A DNA stretch of 64,000 nucleotides from Pogona vitticeps. Its lineage: Eukaryota > Chordata > Lepidosauria > Squamata > Agamidae. Each line of letters starts with the position of its first letter. Position 1 is the first letter of the stretch. Where the stretch lies: assembly GCF_051106095.1 (NCBI RefSeq), contig NC_135785.1, positions 96,069,001 through 96,133,000 on the forward strand. The letters are read 5' to 3'. This document shows positions 43,394 through 55,815 of the stretch, in pieces. The notes under the pieces were generated by a model, which ran no database searches, was not told where the DNA came from, and worked only from the letters and a program-made list of their open reading frames with translations. The position numbers and the translations under genes are program-made.

Positions 43394-43621
43394 AGTGCAC
43401 AAAGTTTTAAGTCTCTCCATTTATTAATGACAGTGGTAATGGTTCTTAATGCCACTGTTGAATGCTGTTCACTTTACATGGTTCAAATGTTATTCTGTTA
43501 TAGTTTATTAAATATTTTATTACAATATTTGGTTCAGAATATTTTTTTCCAGTTTCCCTCCTCTAAAAATTAGGTGCGTCTTAAGTTCCGGAGCGTCTTA
43601 TGGAGCGAAAAATACGGGGTA

Positions 43622-44029
43622 AGTAGGAAAATCGAAAAATAATCAAGTAAAATGGAGCTATTTGGAAACAAGACAAATTTTCAGGGGCTGTGGAGAAATT
43701 CAATCAATGCAGCAGTTGTGAGCATGCAATTTATACCCTACTAGATGTACAAAAGAAGATCTAGCAAATGGTCAAGATAATGCTATTACAGGATTCCACC
43801 TCTGGTATAAAAAAATAGTCTAATTATCTTAACATTTTAATTTGTTTTTTCATTTTACCTATATTTCATATATGTCCACAATTTTAAATTGTGCAATGTT
43901 CTGATATGAATAAAGGAAGGTGATGCCCTTATTCTCTTGGTTTCAATGTAGTGTCCTCGTACTGAGGAGTTTGTAGCTTAGCTGGACCCTTCTTTACTTT
44001 CCATTCTATTTTGCTTCAGTACTTCATAG
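43622..44029. other. Short unannotated stretch
   Basis: A/T-rich flank of the Tigger-type element. No feature recognised. Confidence 0.5.
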
Positions 44030-44190
44030 AAATGAGTTCGTCATGTGCCATCAAGTCAGAACCAAATTCTAGCAACTCTAACAGGGCTTTCAATGTAAGT
44101 GAACTATTTAAGAAGTGGCTTTACCAGTTCCACACACCCCATTGAATTTCTATGGCAAAGCGGAGATTCGAACTCTGGTCTCACTTTTTC
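44030..44190 (-). mobile_element. tRNA-derived SINE with RTE-like tail
   Basis: On the minus strand a box B-like GAGTTCGAATCTC near 44165-44177 is followed by the body and the tail motif GGTTCTGACTTGATGGCACA. This is the same tail type as the SINEs at 4731 and 25362. The head is partly lost. Confidence 0.62.
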
Positions 44191-47100
44191 GACACAGGCA
44201 GCTGGGGATTCTGGGAGTTGTTGCTGAAAAGTAATTTTTTCCAAGCTCTACATGAAACTTTCAGGTACTTGGGCATACTTGTTAAGCAGGTGCACTGGCT
44301 AAACGTCTCTTTTGTGTTCTTCCTGTTTCGCAGTGGACTGACTAGCTATGAAAACCTCATGCAGGCTAAGGCTAGCAACAGCACAGCTCGGAGGAGAATC
44401 TGTCCCTCCATATAAAGTATCATAAAAGGTCTTATCAATCTGAAGGAGAAGATAATCTCTTTACTCCAAAGAAAATGACATGAAAGGCAGCAGTAGCGAT
44501 GGAAGAGAAAAATTGCTTCGTTTTCAAAAATAACTTTCCAGAATTCTCAAATTCTTCATACATTCAATGGAAAGTTCCTCAGTTTGTAAAAAATTGAATG
44601 TGAGAAAAAGCAAAAGTGTTATATTAAGACAACCATCTGACGGACGTTTTATACTGTCGATATGTTCTAAGAACTTACTTATTCTGTATATCTTCTATTA
44701 TGTTTGTATCCTTGAATTTTGGGGTCTATGACTGTATAATAAAGCTTAACTAATTATAAAGCAAAAGTGACAGATTTGTTTATCCTGGCAGAGGACCTGA
44801 AGTACTCAGTTATCCGACCTTGAATCATTGTACACACACCATGTTTGCGGTACTGAATTAGGGTTGCCACCTCTTTTCTTTTTCTTTTCCTGAAAGATTC
44901 CTCTCATATTTAACAGCTAGGCAAGTGTTGCTTAGTTCTCTCCATATTAGAAATATCCATATATATAGAATTTACCCAACAGAAAGGGCTAATGATTTTA
45001 TTTGTTTTTGATAAAAACTTTCCAAAATTCAAACAACATCTTCAGTTTAACAGAAAAGAAAAAAAATAGGTTAAAACTATTCAAATATAGGGGGGAAACT
45101 GATAAATGCATCTGTCAGGCAATGGAACCAGAATAGTCTCCTCAAGCAATTACCAGCCTTCTTTCATCAGAAAAGCTGAAGCTGTCCTCAACCCTTTTCT
45201 GGCCTTGTTGATAGATGCTTGACAGACTTGTCTGAATTCTGGACTGAACTTTTTGGGCTGTATAGAAATATAAAATAGTAGGAGAAGCCACAGCATTAGT
45301 ACCGGTAGTTGTAAGTTATCCACAACTTTAAGAGTTTTTCTTCTCCCCTGTGGGTGTAGGAGTCAATAAGTTTTCAAACTGAAATAGAGAACATCATAAA
45401 TATCATGAATGACTCCCTATCTCATTCCAATAGTAATGTACTCATTCAAGTTTACTGCACGTCTTGCTTGCCTCCTTTGAAAATAAGAGTGGGTACTGAG
45501 CTAGGATTGGAGTGAGAAATGTAAAATCATTTCCTGACTGTTCAGACCAACTCCACTCAAGTACCTCAAACTTGAAGAAGATATTATAGGTCTCATATCC
45601 CCGTAGATGTGGAGGCCTGAGATTTTGTGAGGTAAACCCACAGGCCCACAGAAAATGGTGCCTAGGCGTTGCCACCAGGTTCTCCCAGTGCCTCCCCTCC
45701 TTACTGCACTTCATCAAGGTATGCTTGGGAAGTACATTTTCTCTGATTTGAACTCATTGATTTTGGCCTTGCCCTCTAGAGATGTAGAAAACAAGCACCT
45801 TCCAACCAAGTGACAGCCCTTTAAAAAGGTGCTAATTTTTTCAGGCCCAAAAGGAGTCTTGTAAGCACAATGAAGTTTTCCACAGCATTTCATTTGCCAG
45901 GCATTTAGAGTCTCCTGCCCTATGTGTGGCAGTCAGGTCTGCCTCTGAGCCATTTTTCTTGCACCCTTTTCTGTCTTGTTCCCCTTTGGAGCTCTCTGCT
46001 CCTGACAACTAGGTGTCTCCAGGATATGGCCTGAGTAACACTAATGACTCATATCAGAGTATCTATCACTTCCTTCCCAGGTTCGCAGTTGGAAGAACGA
46101 AGATAATTACCCATTTAAACACAAACATACACCTTGAACCAGATCAAGTGAGTTCAACATGCGGTAGTCACCAGAAGCCAACATGCTAGCTGCTTTCAAG
46201 TAGCAGAATAAATACAGTTAACCTGCCACTGTCAGCAGACAAAAGAAAAGAAAAGCATTGTCTACCTTCAGAAATACCAAGGCCGGCTGAAGTAGACATA
46301 ATTGCTCTAAAGCCGAGCAGAGGGTAGTGCACTAGAAGCCCGTGCTATACGCTGGGCATGTCCTAGCTGGATGAATCTGATCCCCCTGCCTTTGTGTGCA
46401 TTCGGCCCTCTCTGCAACTCCACTTTCTCTTTTGGAGTTGTTTTTAATCTCTCTGTGCTGAACAAGCTCCTGGTGGCCCTTGAACTGAAAGCACATTTGT
46501 CTGCCAACGATTTGTTACAAAAGATCAGAGTTTGGCAGCAGGTTGCCATTGCAGTGCCCAGCACAAGAAGCTTTGCTTAAATGTGCTAATAACTTACAAG
46601 GTGTATTGCTGGGGCTGAGTAATGACTTCTTGCAACCTGCTGATTCCTTTTTTAGCTGTGCAATTAGTTCTCTGATGCTTTTTACGGTAAACGATGGGAT
46701 CCCATTGAGTCCTTTGGAGCAGCTGGCAGAATATCTGGTTGGTTATGCATTGCTCTTTGGTGGCTGAATTAATGGGGAGTTTTAGGTCAGGGCCATCTAG
46801 ACATAGTAACTGAACTAATGGTCTGTTTCTGCTTGCTTTCCATATGCAATCTGAAGTAGGGATGGATCAGACTGTTTCTGGTTCAGGTCAGTTCTGCACA
46901 TGCTCAGTTACAACTATGCTTCATTATAGTTACTTTTTAAAAAACCCTACATGGATGGATATTTGTGTTTCATTTATGTTGATATGGTTCTACAAGTTAT
47001 GTATAGACACATTTTTTTTAGTTCCCTAAAATAAGCATTTTGACTTAAATCCTGTTGCTTACTGTAACAGGTTGCAGTCGAATAGGCCCATTAAATCAGT

Positions 47101-47266
47101 GAGGATTTGGTGATCTATTCCTGTGAAAGCTCCATAAAGGAGTCTACTCTAGCTGCAGCTTACTTTTCTGTAGTAAGTTGCAGCTGGAGTAGTCATGTTT
47201 ACATGAATGGTACTTACAGAGGAATTGACAGCAAATATCTACTGATTCAGTTGGACTACTGTACTC
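44191..47266. other. Unannotated intergenic stretch
   Basis: No repeat family confidently recognised, apart from a hAT-type scrap (GATTCTGGGAGTTGTTGCTG) at about 44207. About 46310-46790 is complex, non-repetitive sequence that could be conserved non-coding DNA. A 21-nt-arm hairpin lies at 47144-47192. No exon supported. Confidence 0.45.
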
Positions 47267-47278
47267 TATTGCCACTTA

Positions 47279-47602
47279 GGGACGTGGTGGCGCTGCGGTT
47301 TAAATCGCAGAAACCTCTGTGCTGCAAGGTTGGAAGACCAGCAGTTGTAAGATTGAATGCACGCGGCGGAGTGAGCTCCTGTCGCTTGTCCCAGCTCCAG
47401 TTCAAAAGCATTTAAAAATGCAAGTAGATAAATAGGTACCACCACGGTGGGAAAGTAACAGCGTTCCATGTCTAGTCACGCTGGCCACGTGACCTCAGAA
47501 ACTCTTCGGAGAAATGCTGGCTCTACAGCTTGGAAACGGGGATGAGCACTGCCTCCTAAAGTCAGATACGACTGGACTAAATATCAAGGGGAACTTTACC
47601 TT
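47279..47602 (+). mobile_element. Sauria-type SINE with target-site duplication
   Basis: It begins GGGACGTGGTGGCGCTGCGG, has a box B-like AGATTGAATGC, and contains AAGTAGATAAATAGGTACCA and CTTGGAAACGGGGATGAGCA. It ends AAGGGGAACTTTACC. A 12-bp duplication, TATTGCCACTTA, flanks it at 47267-47278 and 47603-47614. Full length for the family, moderately diverged. Confidence 0.93.
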
Positions 47603-47614
47603 TATTGCCACTTA

Positions 47615-48632
<1,018 letters not shown>

Positions 48633-50190
48633 ACCCCACCCATCTGGCCTAAAAGACCACTCTAGGCAGCTTCCAGTATAGTATAAAGAATAAGATAATG
48701 CAAAAATTACATAAACCATACTATAACATACACAATAAAAAAATAGAGTAGAAAATAAATAAAGGGAGAATAAACAGAAAAATGAGGTATTAGCTGGAGG
48801 GAAGGCTTGAATGTATAGCCATGGTTTTAATTGACTTTTAAAAGTGCCCAGAGTGGGGGCCGTGCGAATCTCAGGAGGGACATTGTTCCAGAGGTGAGGA
48901 GCCATTGCCGAGAAGGCCCAGTTTTGTGTCTTTTCCTTCCAGGTCTCCCTCGGCGTCAGGCTCCTCAGCCTCACCTCCTGGCTCGCACAGGTGATCCGGA
49001 TAGATCTTGGTGGGAGCAGGTGTTCTGCCAAATATCGAGGCCCTAAACCATTTAGGGCCTTATAAGTGAGCATTAGAAATGAATGGGCAGCCAGTGCAGC
49101 ATGGCCAGCATGGGAGAAACATGCTGGTATTTTCTCACTCCACTGAGGAGTCTGGCCACCGCATTCTGCACCACCTGAAGTTTCCGCATCAGCCTCATAG
49201 GCAGCCCCACATAGAGCGCGTTACAGTGGTCTAATCTTGAGATTACGAGCGCATGCACCAAGGTAGTGAGCGCCCCCGTGTTGAGATAGGACCTCAGCCA
49301 GGCAATCCGCTATAGGTGGAAAAAGGTGGTGCGGACTACTGACACCACCTGTGTTTCCATAGTGAGCATTGGGTCCAGATGTACCCCCAGGCTGTGGACC
49401 CTGCTCTTTGGGACCAGGGTCACCCCCCAAATGTGAGGGAGTCACCCAAGCCGCTAGCCATGGGGTCATCCACCCTCAGAACTTCCATCTTGTCCGGATT
49501 CAGCCTCAGCCCATTTTCCTGCATCTATTGGAGTATGGCCTCCAGGCAGCGCTGAAGGGACAGGACAGTATCACCTGCAGTTGGCGAAAGGGAGATGTAG
49601 AGCTGGGTGTCATCAGCATATTGATGACACGATGCTCCACACCCCCTGATGACCCCACCCAGTGGCTTCATATAGATGTTAAACAGCATTGCGGAGATAA
49701 TCGACCCCTGTGGGACCCCACAATTGAGACTCCACAGAGCCAACACCCTCTCCCCAAGCTGAACTCTCTGGGGTCGGTCCTCTAAGAAGGAATGGAGCCA
49801 GGCAAGCGCCGAGCCACCAATTCCCAACTCGGAGAGCCTCCCCAGGATGATACCGTGGTTGACAGTATCGAAGGCCACCGAGATGTCAAGGAGGACCAAC
49901 AGAGACATTTTGCCCCTGTCAGCCTCCCTCAACAAGTCATCATACAGGCCGACCAATGCCGTCTCTGTACTGTGGCGCGGCCTGAAGCCGGACTGAAATG
50001 GATCCAGGGTGTCTGTTTCATCCAAGTGGACCTGAAGCTGGTCAGCCACCACCCTCTTGACTACTTTGCTCATGAAAGAAACATTGGTGATGGGCCTATA
50101 ATTGCCAGTTTCATCCGCCGCTAAATTAGGTTTCTTTCTTATGGGCCTAATGAGTGTCTCCTTGAGGGCAGATGGAAACAGAATTCTCAA
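48633..50190 (-). mobile_element. L2-like LINE (copy D), reverse transcriptase to 3' end
   Basis: Minus strand. An open frame of 223 codons (50196-49525) carries NYRPITNVSFMSKVVKRVVA, LDPFQSGFRPRHSTETALVG, MSLLVLLDISVAFDTVNHGI, CGVPQGSIISAMLFNIYM and CHQYADDTQLYISLSPT, with the catalytic YADD intact. C-terminal pieces include [20 protein letters not shown] and [20 protein letters not shown]. The 3' end reads GCTGCCTAGAGTGGTCTTTT. It is closely similar to copy C over most of its length, 5'-truncated near 50190, and has one or two frame breaks. Confidence 0.92.
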
Positions 50191-50592
50191 TAGCATGAAA
50201 GCTTTTTCTTAATGTTCACCAAGAGAGCTTGTAACTTTCCAGCCATGTTGTGAAGCAAAAACGCATGGCAGAAAAATCACTCTGCTTATTTGATAACAGC
50301 AAGGAGTGTGAACCTGAGCTTTTGTAGGATTCCAGAGTGACTCCGCAGCTGAGTCAGCAGCCATTCTTCAAACCCATAGTGAGATGACAGCACAGCTGAT
50401 CCGTCAGTTACCATTCTGATTCATATGGTGAAAGAGCTGGTCAGCAATCCATATGGAAGAAAGATAAAATCAAATATAATATAGTAACAATATACTCGTA
50501 CTTCGGCCAAACGAGAAGCTGCACTTCGCAGGACAAGCCAACCTCCAAGGTGCTAGAGAGGGGGCTCAGCCTGAGGTCACCAAACATATATA
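50191..50592. other. Short unannotated stretch
   Basis: No feature recognised. Confidence 0.5.
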
Positions 50593-51751
50593 CAGCGATG
50601 CCTTGACTTACAAACGCCTTGACCTATGAACTTTCTGACTTACGAACAGTTCCGTTCGCAAAAAATTGCTTTGACTTGCAAGAGGAGCTTTGACTTATGA
50701 ACGGAAAAAGGCAGGGAAAGGGGTGGGAATTTCAAATATACTAACCGTTGGTGGTGAAGAAGCTGCTTCTTTGTAGCTCCTTCACCCCAATGGTTCAGGA
50801 AAGGGATGCGGTGGCAGTGGTGGGGGTCCGGTCGGGAGGCAAGGACCCCTCCCAGCCGGGCTCTGGCTCCCGGCACTGGGCTTGTCCCCGCTGCTCGCTT
50901 CCTGGCCAGACCCCAGGAAGCAGAGCCCGGCTGGGAAACAAGCAGCGGAGACGGACACAGCGCCAGGAGGCAGGAGCCCGGGAAATTCAAATGGCCTTGG
51001 GTGGCATTGGGCCTCTTGTTGTGACGCCTAGGAAAGACAGGCGCAGAAAGAGCCCCTGAAACTAGAAAAGAAGCTTTTAAAAAAGGAAGGAAGGAGGCTA
51101 GAAAAACTCTGCCGGATCCCAGCTGGGAAGCAAGCAGTGGGGATGAAGCCAGTGCTGGGAGCTAGAGCCTGGCCAGGAGGCCATTTGAATGTCCCGAGCT
51201 CCTGCCTCCTGGTGGTGGCTCCATCCCCACTGCTTGCTTCCTAGCCGGGCTCTGCCTCCCAGAGGCCAACCAGGAAGTGAGCAGCGCTGCTGCCCGGAGG
51301 GAAGGCTGGGGCTCTGGAGGAACAGGAGGCGGCACGTGGTGGAAGCCTCCCGGCAGCAGAAGCGTGGGAGGCCTCCCAGCCGCGGTGGTCGCAGTGGTGG
51401 TGGAAGCCCAGGAGGCTGAGGAGGCTTTGGACTGGTAAGGTGCTGCTTTTTCCTTTTTTAAAAAAAACTGTTCTGGGTGGGTTTTGGAGGGTGGGTTTGC
51501 TGGGGGGCTTATGTTTCTGTGCTGTGTTGTTTTGTTTTTGGATTCTTTTTTGTTGTTGTTGTTTTTGCAGTCCCAGCATGGGACTTGCTCTGTTTATTTT
51601 TATTTATTTTATAATTTTTTTGGTATTTTTTTGAAACGGATTAATCCCATTCCTATGCATTTCAATGGGAAATGGTGCTTTGACTTACGAACGTTTTGAT
51701 TTACGAACACCATTCAATTATGGATTAAATTCCTAAGTCAAGGCACCACTG
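50593..51751. mobile_element. Long non-autonomous Tigger-type element
   Basis: A 1.16-kb element with ends CAGCGATGCCTTGACTTACA and the complement of CAGTGGTGCCTTGACTTAGG, TA-flanked on both sides. Subterminal 'gacttacgaac' modules repeat at both ends. The GC-rich interior holds about four copies of a roughly 55-base module in alternating orientation ('ccgggctctg', 'gcttgcttcct', 'ctcctgcctcctgg'). The frames inside lack transposase motifs. Confidence 0.85.
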
Positions 51752-51753
51752 TA

Positions 51754-52522
51754 TCTTTGCAGCTGCCCCACCAAGCATTTCTCAGAGGTTGAGTTCAAAA
51801 CAAAAAAAATGTGTTTAGATAGCCCTTTTGCATTCTGACATATTTTCCTATTCTTTGTTCTCTCACTTGCATTACCTTATCTTTTTTTCTCAAATATTGT
51901 TATATTATTAGAACTGAGTGTGTGTGTGCTGCTTGTGGAACAATGATTACTATAGTGTCTTTGAGTTTTGAAGTCATACAGTTAGGGTACTGTGTAGCCT
52001 TTTTTTTGTTCTGGAATATATTTCATTTTCTTGCTCTTCTCTGTAAAATTTACTAAATTTTTACATCATTAGGATTGAGGGTCTGCATGATTGTGGAATT
52101 ACTGGTATATTGGCTTTGAGTGGATAGATCACACTGTTAGAGCACTGCAAACCTATCTCCCTGGTCATAGCTGTTTCTGTGTCTCCCCATTTGTAAGATT
52201 TTTTTTCTTAACGGAGATCTGGAAAAGCACAGAAAATGTGAAGGGTAAGGTTTCTCCTAAAAGGTACAGGGCAGGCTGGCCTAATACATATGCCATGTAT
52301 ATATTTTATCAGTAGTAATATAAGAGTGGTGAAATTTTTTTAAAAAAATTAAAGAATTTCAAAAGCAGAAAATTACAGAGGAACCATTGAAAAAATGAAA
52401 GAAGTGAAAGAAAAAATGCGTTCCAAACAATGTGCAGAATTAGAAAGGAAGATCCATTAGTCCTTTAAAGAGCATTAAAAGAGCAGGCATGTGGCTCAAT
52501 GGCTACCACTGATGGACAGTTA
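51754..52522. other. Intergenic with a diverged direct duplication
   Basis: Segments at about 51905-51995 and 52068-52152 share an ordered set of words ('attagaactgag' / 'attaggattgag', 'cttgtggaa' / 'attgtggaa', 'ctttgagt', 'agggtactg' / 'agagcactg') at a spacing of about 163 bases. No gene recognised. Confidence 0.4.
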
Positions 52523-52998
52523 CCATATTTTTCCATGTATAAAATGACAAGCTTTCCTAAAATAATTAGAGGAAAAATTGAGGGTTGTTTTATACATGGA
52601 AGTAAGGAGGGGGAGGGTTCAAAGCGCTTTGATCCCTGCTTTCCCCCTCAACATTTAGCAAAGAAAGTTTAGGGGGAAAGTGATTCCTGCTTCACCCCTA
52701 CACTTCCTTTGCAAAAAACTGCTTCTCCCCCTACACTTTTTGCAACAAAAGTGGAGGGGCAAAGCAGGAATTGCTCTCCCCCTGCACTTACGTTGCAAAA
52801 AGAGTAGGGGGAAAGCAGCTTTTTGCAACGAAAGTGGAGGGGGAAAGCACTTTTGCAAGAAAGCGGAGGGGGAAAGCAAGAATCAAAGTACTTTGATCCC
52901 TGCCTTCCCCATCCACTTTCTTGCAAGGAATGAAATTTTGGGTTAGAAAAGAGGGGGCATATTATACATGAGAGTGTTTTATACACAGAAAAATATGG
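52523..52998. mobile_element. Non-autonomous element related to the Tigger-type copy
   Basis: Ends CCATATTTTTCCATGTATAA and the complement of CCATATTTTTCTGTGTATAA, flanked by TA (52521-52522, 52999-53000). Just inside the left end, 'gttttatacatgg' repeats the end in inverted orientation. The interior holds several 'tttgcaa..aaagtggagggggaaagc' modules in both orientations. Same family as 63215-63648. Confidence 0.85.
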
Positions 52999-53118
52999 TA
53001 TAATTATCTGAAATTTGATGTCAAGTATAAAATCAAAGAGTAGGATGAATAGATTAAAGAACTGTTTGAAGGTAAAAGACCCACAGAATTTATCATATCA
53101 TATCATATAGCAGAATTT

Positions 53119-53467
53119 TGTGGGACGTGGTGGCGCTTCGGGCAAAATCACAGAAGCCTGTGCTGCAGGGTCAGAAGACCAAGCAGTCGTAAGATCGAAT
53201 CCACATGACGGAGTGAGCGCCCGTCGCTTGTCCCAGCTCCCGCCAACCTAGCAGTTCAAAAGCATGTAAATGAGAGTAGATAAATAGGGACCACCTCGGT
53301 GGGAAGGTAACAGTGTTCCGTGTCTAAGTCGCACTGGCCATGTGACCACGGAAGATTGTCTTCGGACAAAATGATGGTTCTATGGCTTGGAAACGGGGAT
53401 GAGCACCGCCCCCTAGAGTCGAACACGACTGGACAAAAATTGTCAAGGGGAACCTTTACCTTTACCT
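53119..53467 (+). mobile_element. Sauria-type SINE with target-site duplication
   Basis: GGGACGTGGTGGCGCTTCGG, box B-like GATCGAATCC, AGTAGATAAATAGGGACCAC, TGGCTTGGAAACGGGGATGA, AGTCGAACACGACTGG and the tail AAGGGGAACCTTTACCTTTA. The flanks TATAGCAGAATTT (53106-53118) and TATAGCAGAAATT (53468-53480) match at 12 of 13. It is the least diverged SINE in the window. Confidence 0.95.
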
Positions 53468-53480
53468 TATAGCAGAAATT

Positions 53481-53906
53481 AAGAAATCTAAAATTTAAAA
53501 GCATTATGGCTAGCAAAATGATAAAAAGAGCCCAAATCCAATGATGTTCACAATGATTTCCATATAATATAGAAGGTAACATATACGTTTTAGTGAATCT
53601 TTTCAATCAAATCTATAGAACAGAAATCATTCCATAAATCTGATTTCACTCCATCTTTATAATAACATTTATAATGAGGAAAGGCAAAGCCTGCAATTCT
53701 GTACAAAGAGAAACTTATTCAGTCATTTGCTTAAAATTTTCTTAAATACCTGATAAGATTTACAAGAAGTGTGAAGACCCAAAATTTTGATTCAGAGGAC
53801 ACAGGAATATGTAGAATTATGAGAGGGATATATACTCATACTGCCTTTTCTATTTGTACTATGAAAACATCTTTAAAGAAGTACTTACCTATTCTTCCTC
53901 ACCATC
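53481..53906. other. Short unannotated stretch
   Basis: A/T-rich; no feature recognised. Confidence 0.5.
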
Positions 53907-53914
53907 CTGTAGAG

Positions 53915-54050
53915 CAGTGGTCTTCAACCTTGGGCCTCCAGATGTTCCTGGACTTCAATTCCCAGAAATCCTGGCCAGCAGAGGTGGTAGTGAAGGCTTC
54001 TGGGAGTTGCAGTCCAAGAACATCTGGAGGCCCAAGGTTGTCGACCACTG
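53915..54050. mobile_element. hAT-like miniature hairpin element
   Basis: A 136-bp element that is nearly self-complementary end to end: CAGTGGTCTTCAACCTTGGG on the left and the complement of CAGTGGTCGACAACCTTGGG on the right, with matching 'cctccagatgttc' arms. Perfect 8-bp target-site duplication CTGTAGAG at 53907-53914 and 54051-54058, diagnostic of hAT-type insertion. Confidence 0.95.
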
Positions 54051-54058
54051 CTGTAGAG

Positions 54059-54983
54059 CAAGTCATGACCTTAATCACACTGATTTTTCTTCATTTTCCT
54101 CTCAGCAACTCTTTGATTTGCCTCTACTTTTTTCCTCAGACTCTTCTTTTGATAGATTATTTGCATATCTACTTTAGACACCTTGCAATTGGCTTTCCCC
54201 TGGCATACCAATCATTGGTGTATCCCATAAAACTCATTTGGACCTAGCGCTTTAGCAAAATTTTAATCCCAGCCAAACTGTTCAAGTTCTGTGCCCTTTC
54301 AAAGTGGTCATAGTTTTGTCCTTGAGAAATTAAAATTTTTATGAGCATCCCATGCCACTACAAAGTATTGTGATGTAACTTTAGCATCTCCATGGCAAAG
54401 CTTTCTGTGTGTCTATGTCTGTCTATTTGCCATATGCCAGTTTCTAAAACCTTATGTGCCTGTGGAGTGAAAGATTCAATAGTTTTTAAAATAGTGTAGT
54501 TGTCTCCACAGAAACATATACAACAGCACTATATCACATTGAACTTCAGAACTGATGTGGTCAGCAGTGTGCCAAGAGGCACCGTGATCACCAAGAAGAT
54601 GAATATGAGCAGTGTGGAACATTTATTTTCCATATCAAGAGGAGACAGGATGTATATCATTCTTTCATATCTATACTTTATACCTATCTTTTAGCAAGGC
54701 AGGGCTATATAAACACCTGCTACCTACACCCCACGTTACAGTCATTCATGCCCCAATAGCAGTAAGACATAGGCTTTTAAGGAGAAGGGTGGGGTGAAAA
54801 TATTTAAAATAAATAAATAGAATAATGGGCTCTCTGGAATGAACATGTTCGCAGTTTTCTTTGCAAAGTCTTCAATTCAGTCATTAATCGAAATGGAGAA
54901 ATGAGTTAAAACTAGAAAAGACCCTCAAGTGTAAAGATGCATCACTGGAAATCAAAGTTTTTAAAAAATCATCCTTGCTATTG
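54059..54983. other. Unannotated intergenic stretch
   Basis: No repeat or gene recognised. Confidence 0.5.
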
Positions 54984-54985
54984 TA

Positions 54986-55410
54986 CAGTGGTGCCTCGCT
55001 TAGCGAATGCACCGTATAGCGATGTTTCCGTATAGCGATCCCTTTTTCGGGATCGCTATATGGAAACATACCCGATCTTCGCAATGGGGAAAACCCGCAT
55101 TGCGAAGATCGGGTATTGCGGCGGCCATTTTGGAGCCGCCGAACAGCTGTTCGGCGGCTCCAAAATGGCCACCGGAAGCCCGGAAATGGCTGCCGGCAGC
55201 CGTTTTCACGTCCTGCCCTCGCTTAGCGAGGGCGCGAAAATGGCTGCCAGCAAGGGGAATCCTCGCTGAACGGGTAAGTAAGCAAGGCATTGGAACGCAT
55301 TAAACTAAGTTTAATGCGTTTCAATACCTTTTCCCTACCCGTTTAGCGACGATTCCGCATAGCGAGGGTTAATCCGGAACGGATTAACCTCCCTATGCGG
55401 GGCACCACTG
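54986..55410. mobile_element. Non-autonomous Tigger-type element
   Basis: A 425-bp element with ends CAGTGGTGCCTCGCTTAGCG and the complement of CAGTGGTGCCCCGCATAGGG, TA-flanked on both sides. It has internal palindromes around 'gcccgatcttcgcaatgggg' / 'ttgcgaagatcggg' and 'ggcggctccaaaatggcc' / 'ggccattttggagccgcc'. Sister to 28945-29379. Confidence 0.93.
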
Positions 55411-55429
55411 TATTACCAATTATTATTAT

Positions 55430-55815
55430 GCAGGGATGTGAAAGCTGAACAGCAAAGAAAGCTGACAGGGAAAAAAAGACAAATATCTTTGAAATACAGT
55501 GCTGAAGGAGAGGTGTGTGGGAAAGATGAACAAGTGGGCCTTAGATCAAGAAAAAAAATGATAAAACTGAGGCTGTCATACTTTGGGCATATCATGAGAA
55601 GGCAAAGTTTGCTGGAAAAGACAGTCATGCTGGGGAAAGTTGAAAGCAGCAGGAGAGAAAGGAAGACAAATAAGAGATTGGTTCAATAAAGGAAGCCACT
55701 GCCTGGGGTCTGCAAATGATCAGCGGGGCTGTTAATGATAGGTCACTCATTCAGAGTTGCAATAAGTCACTCATTCATAAAGTCGCTGCAAGTGAGAAGC
55801 AACTTGATGGTACAT
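55430..55815 (+). mobile_element. LINE remnant, C-terminal end of ORF2
   Basis: The translation gives KKMIKLRLSYFGHIMRRQSL, LEKTVMLGKVESSRRERK and, after frame changes, SLIHKVAASEKQLDGT. This is a LINE ORF2 C-terminal pattern like that of BovB but distinct in the end codons. The clade is not certain; RTE-like is the best guess. Confidence 0.65.

Larger units (their letters stand above)
39806..43619 (+). mobile_element. Tigger/pogo-type DNA transposon with open transposase
   Basis: A 3.8-kb element flanked by TA (39804-39805 and 43620-43621). The left end CCGTATTTTTCGCTCCATAA pairs with the right-end complement CCCCGTATTTTTCGCTCC. Beyond this the match continues over ATAAGACGC. Just inside the left end, 'gcgtcttatggagtgaatac' (39869-39888) repeats the end sequence in inverted orientation. 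A transposase frame occupies the 3' third. The 2.2 kb before it contain a GA microsatellite and a CR1 tail, and may include a first exon and intron. TA duplication and end sequence place it in Tc1/mariner, Tigger/pogo branch. Confidence 0.9.

Noticed and set aside
50640-51579. Pro/Arg/Gly-rich frames suggesting a coding exon
   Set aside because: They overlap on both strands and lie inside the TA-flanked MITE, where GC-rich modules create accidental frames.
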